A DNA stretch of 7,401 bases from Planctomycetes bacterium RIFOXYC2_FULL_41_27 (lineage in GTDB: Bacteria; Planctomycetota; Brocadiia; Brocadiales; Brocadiaceae), in NCBI GenBank assembly GCA_001828645.1, contig MHZD01000201.1, positions 1-7,401 of the forward strand, given 5' to 3'. The position numbers were made by a program, and so were the translations under genes. Shown here in pieces: positions 5,966-7,401 of the stretch (the first letter of the stretch is position 1; each line of letters begins with the position of its first letter). The notes under the pieces were generated by a model. The model had not been told where the DNA came from and did not search any database. It saw only the letters and a program-made list of their open reading frames with translations.

Positions 5966-5993
5966 GTAGGGGTAATTCATGAATTACCCCTAC
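5966..5993. repeat. Perfect 28-bp palindrome between ABC permease and ATPase genes
   Basis: Each half is GTAGGGGTAATTCA, meeting its own reverse complement with no spacer (centre between 5979 and 5980). The next bases outward (G and A) break the symmetry, so the element has sharp edges. It lies 17 bp downstream of the permease stop, in the gap before the ATPase. It resembles short GTAGGGG...CCCCTAC palindromic repeats that occur dispersed in some bacterial genomes (recalled, not checked). As RNA it would form a strong hairpin that might end or stabilise the transcript between the two genes. Only one copy is in this window. Confidence 0.7.
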
Positions 5994-6010
5994 ATACAAA
6001 TACGAAATAG

Positions 6011-7401
6011 TTACTGAAAACCTAATTTAGGTTTTAATACCAGGTATTTTGAGACGACAAGAAAAACTCCCACAGGCAACAAGGTCATCACTATAATTAT
6101 GATAGAAAGCGCAGAAACGATGTCAGTTGGGCTGTTTGCCATAATGGTAAACAATGTTATGGGGAGGGTTTCAGATCCTGGAGGATAAACTAATACCGTT
6201 GTGCCTAACTCTCCAATACAAAACATAAATGAGATCAGCCAAGTGGCGATTAGCCCATAACCTTGCAAAGGGAATAAGATTTTACCTAAAATTCGAAACC
6301 ACGAAGCTCCCGTTACTGTGCCAGCCTCCTCCATAGACTGTGGGATTTGTTTGAGATAATTCGCCATAATACGGCTGGATAACGGTAAGAACCTTGCTAC
6401 ATATCCGATAATCACAATCCATAAAGAACCATAGATGAATTGAAATATCCCTTCTGGTCTATTACACAATTTGATGAGACCCACGCCAATCACGGTTGCA
6501 GGCACGGCAAAGAATAACCAAATAAATATCGCCGCACTGCTTTTCAATCTGGATCTAATATTTTCAGAAAGGTAGCCTAGGAAGAAACCTATAAAGGTGA
6601 GAAAGGTAGCTCCAATAGACCCAAACAAGATGCTGTTCGTAATACCATTCCTGGCCAGAAGGATGGCATCATGATATGCAGAAAGTGTCTTCGTATTAAA
6701 AATGAGTGTACTCAATGGGATGATAATGCATACTATCATAACAAAGGTACAAAAAGTTATACCAACCACATTGAGCCACGTGATGTTGTATTGTATCGTA
6801 CTATTTGACGAACTTCTTCCCGATATCTCAAAAGATTTTCCACGCATATAGATTTTCTCCAGCATAATGAGAACAAAAGTAATTACTATGAGCGGAAAGG
6901 CAATAGCTGTAGCCGCCTTCTCGTTATAAAAGGCGCTAAATTGAGTAAATATCTGGGTAGTGAGGACATTGACCTGTAACAATGACGGCACTCCAAACTC
7001 TGAGAGAGATAGCACAAAGACAATCATCATGCTGGAGAGAATGGCAGGGGCGATTAAAGGGAATGTAATCTGCCGGAATACCTGAAATACACTGCCTACT
7101 ACCAGGCCGCTTTCTTCCAATCGCGGATTTATACTTTTTAAGGCGTATTCGGTTACTAACATTACAACAGGGAAGAGGTTTATTGATAGGATGAATGAAG
7201 AGCCGTAGGTGCTGTAAATAAAATCTGAAATAGATTCAGGTGAGAGCATCGTATACTGTGAGAAAACGTTATTCAGAAATCCTGTTTTCCCCAGGAGATT
7301 TACCCATGCAATACCAATAATATAAGAGGGGATAATCAGGGGTATAAAAAAACATATTTTGAAGATATTTTTAAGAGGAAGATTTGTTTTTGCCAGAAAG
7401 A
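6011..7401 (-). CDS. ABC transporter permease, fused two-domain FbpB-like (5' end outside window)
   Basis: An inner-membrane permease with two transport domains in one chain, as in FbpB (ferric iron) and ThiP (thiamine). The frame stays open from the Met at 7249 to the window edge, adding about 50 residues that include IPLIIPSYIIGIAWVNLLGK, a usual FbpB-type segment. The Met at 7249 is therefore internal and the true start lies beyond 7401. Counting from that Met, the two cytoplasmic EAA loops that dock on the ATPase are EESGLVVGSVFQVFRQITFP (45-64) and EEAGTVTGASWFRILGKILF (307-326). Each is surrounded by several hydrophobic helices. The two halves are joined by a polar linker (about 132-157). 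With about 462 residues visible it is close to the family's 500-560. The substrate-binding protein gene is not in the window and may lie to the right. The ATPase gene follows downstream. Confidence 0.92.
   Translation of the reverse strand, partial: FLAKTNLPLKNIFKICFFIPLIIPSYIIGIAWVNLLGKTGFLNNVFSQYTMLSPESISDFIYSTYGSSFILSINLFPVVMLVTEYALKSINPRLEESGLVVGSVFQVFRQITFPLIAPAILSSMMIVFVLSLSEFGVPSLLQVNVLTTQIFTQFSAFYNEKAATAIAFPLIVITFVLIMLEKIYMRGKSFEISGRSSSNSTIQYNITWLNVVGITFCTFVMIVCIIIPLSTLIFNTKTLSAYHDAILLARNGITNSILFGSIGATFLTFIGFFLGYLSENIRSRLKSSAAIFIWLFFAVPATVIGVGLIKLCNRPEGIFQFIYGSLWIVIIGYVARFLPLSSRIMANYLKQIPQSMEEAGTVTGASWFRILGKILFPLQGYGLIATWLISFMFCIGELGTTVLVYPPGSETLPITLFTIMANSPTDIVSALSIIIIVMTLLPVGVFLVVSKYLVLKPKLGFQ

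Overview
The window looks like an AT-rich, protein-dense bacterial chromosome segment. There is no rRNA, tRNA, CRISPR array, transposase or phage gene. The gene types are a VanZ-like membrane protein, an exported sulfatase-fold enzyme, a Lon-type domain protein, a metallo-beta-lactamase (MBL) fold hydrolase and a binding-protein-dependent ABC importer. Together with moderate GC, few strong Shine-Dalgarno sites and a GTAGGGG...CCCCTAC palindrome, they would fit an environmental Gram-negative such as an anammox-type planctomycete (Brocadiales). That assignment is a guess from overall character, not proven by a marker gene.

Layout from left to right: (1) the 3' end of an aldehyde dehydrogenase, most like the ALDH7 type (1-399, +). 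(2) A two-gene + strand unit of a VanZ-family membrane protein (524-1084) and, 6 bp later, an exported alkaline-phosphatase-superfamily 'sulfatase' (1091-2512) with Thr where sulfatases carry the formylglycine Cys. (3) Converging on it from the - strand, a 306-residue protein (2538-3458) with a C-terminal Lon-type S16 domain whose catalytic Ser is Asp while the Lys is kept. (4) After an AT-rich divergent spacer, a + strand run of small proteins: a 58-residue ORF (3629-3805), a Cys-rich 52-residue ORF (3822-3980) and an 80-residue zinc-ribbon protein (4033-4275). The last overlaps by one base an MBL-fold hydrolase of the glyoxalase II/YcbL type (4275-4910). (5) Converging with a 4-bp overlap, a - strand ABC importer: ATPase (4907 to about 5935) and a fused two-domain permease (6011 to beyond 7401), of the ferric-iron/FbpBC kind. 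A perfect 28-bp palindrome lies between these two genes.

The best leads are the degenerate Lon-like protein with a four-Cys N-terminal cluster, the small Cys-rich/zinc-ribbon proteins tied to the MBL hydrolase, and the palindrome, which supplies a spurious upstream ATG for the ATPase. I see no strong case for a complete new defence or mobile system here. The window reads as mostly ordinary chromosomal genes with a few uncharacterised proteins.
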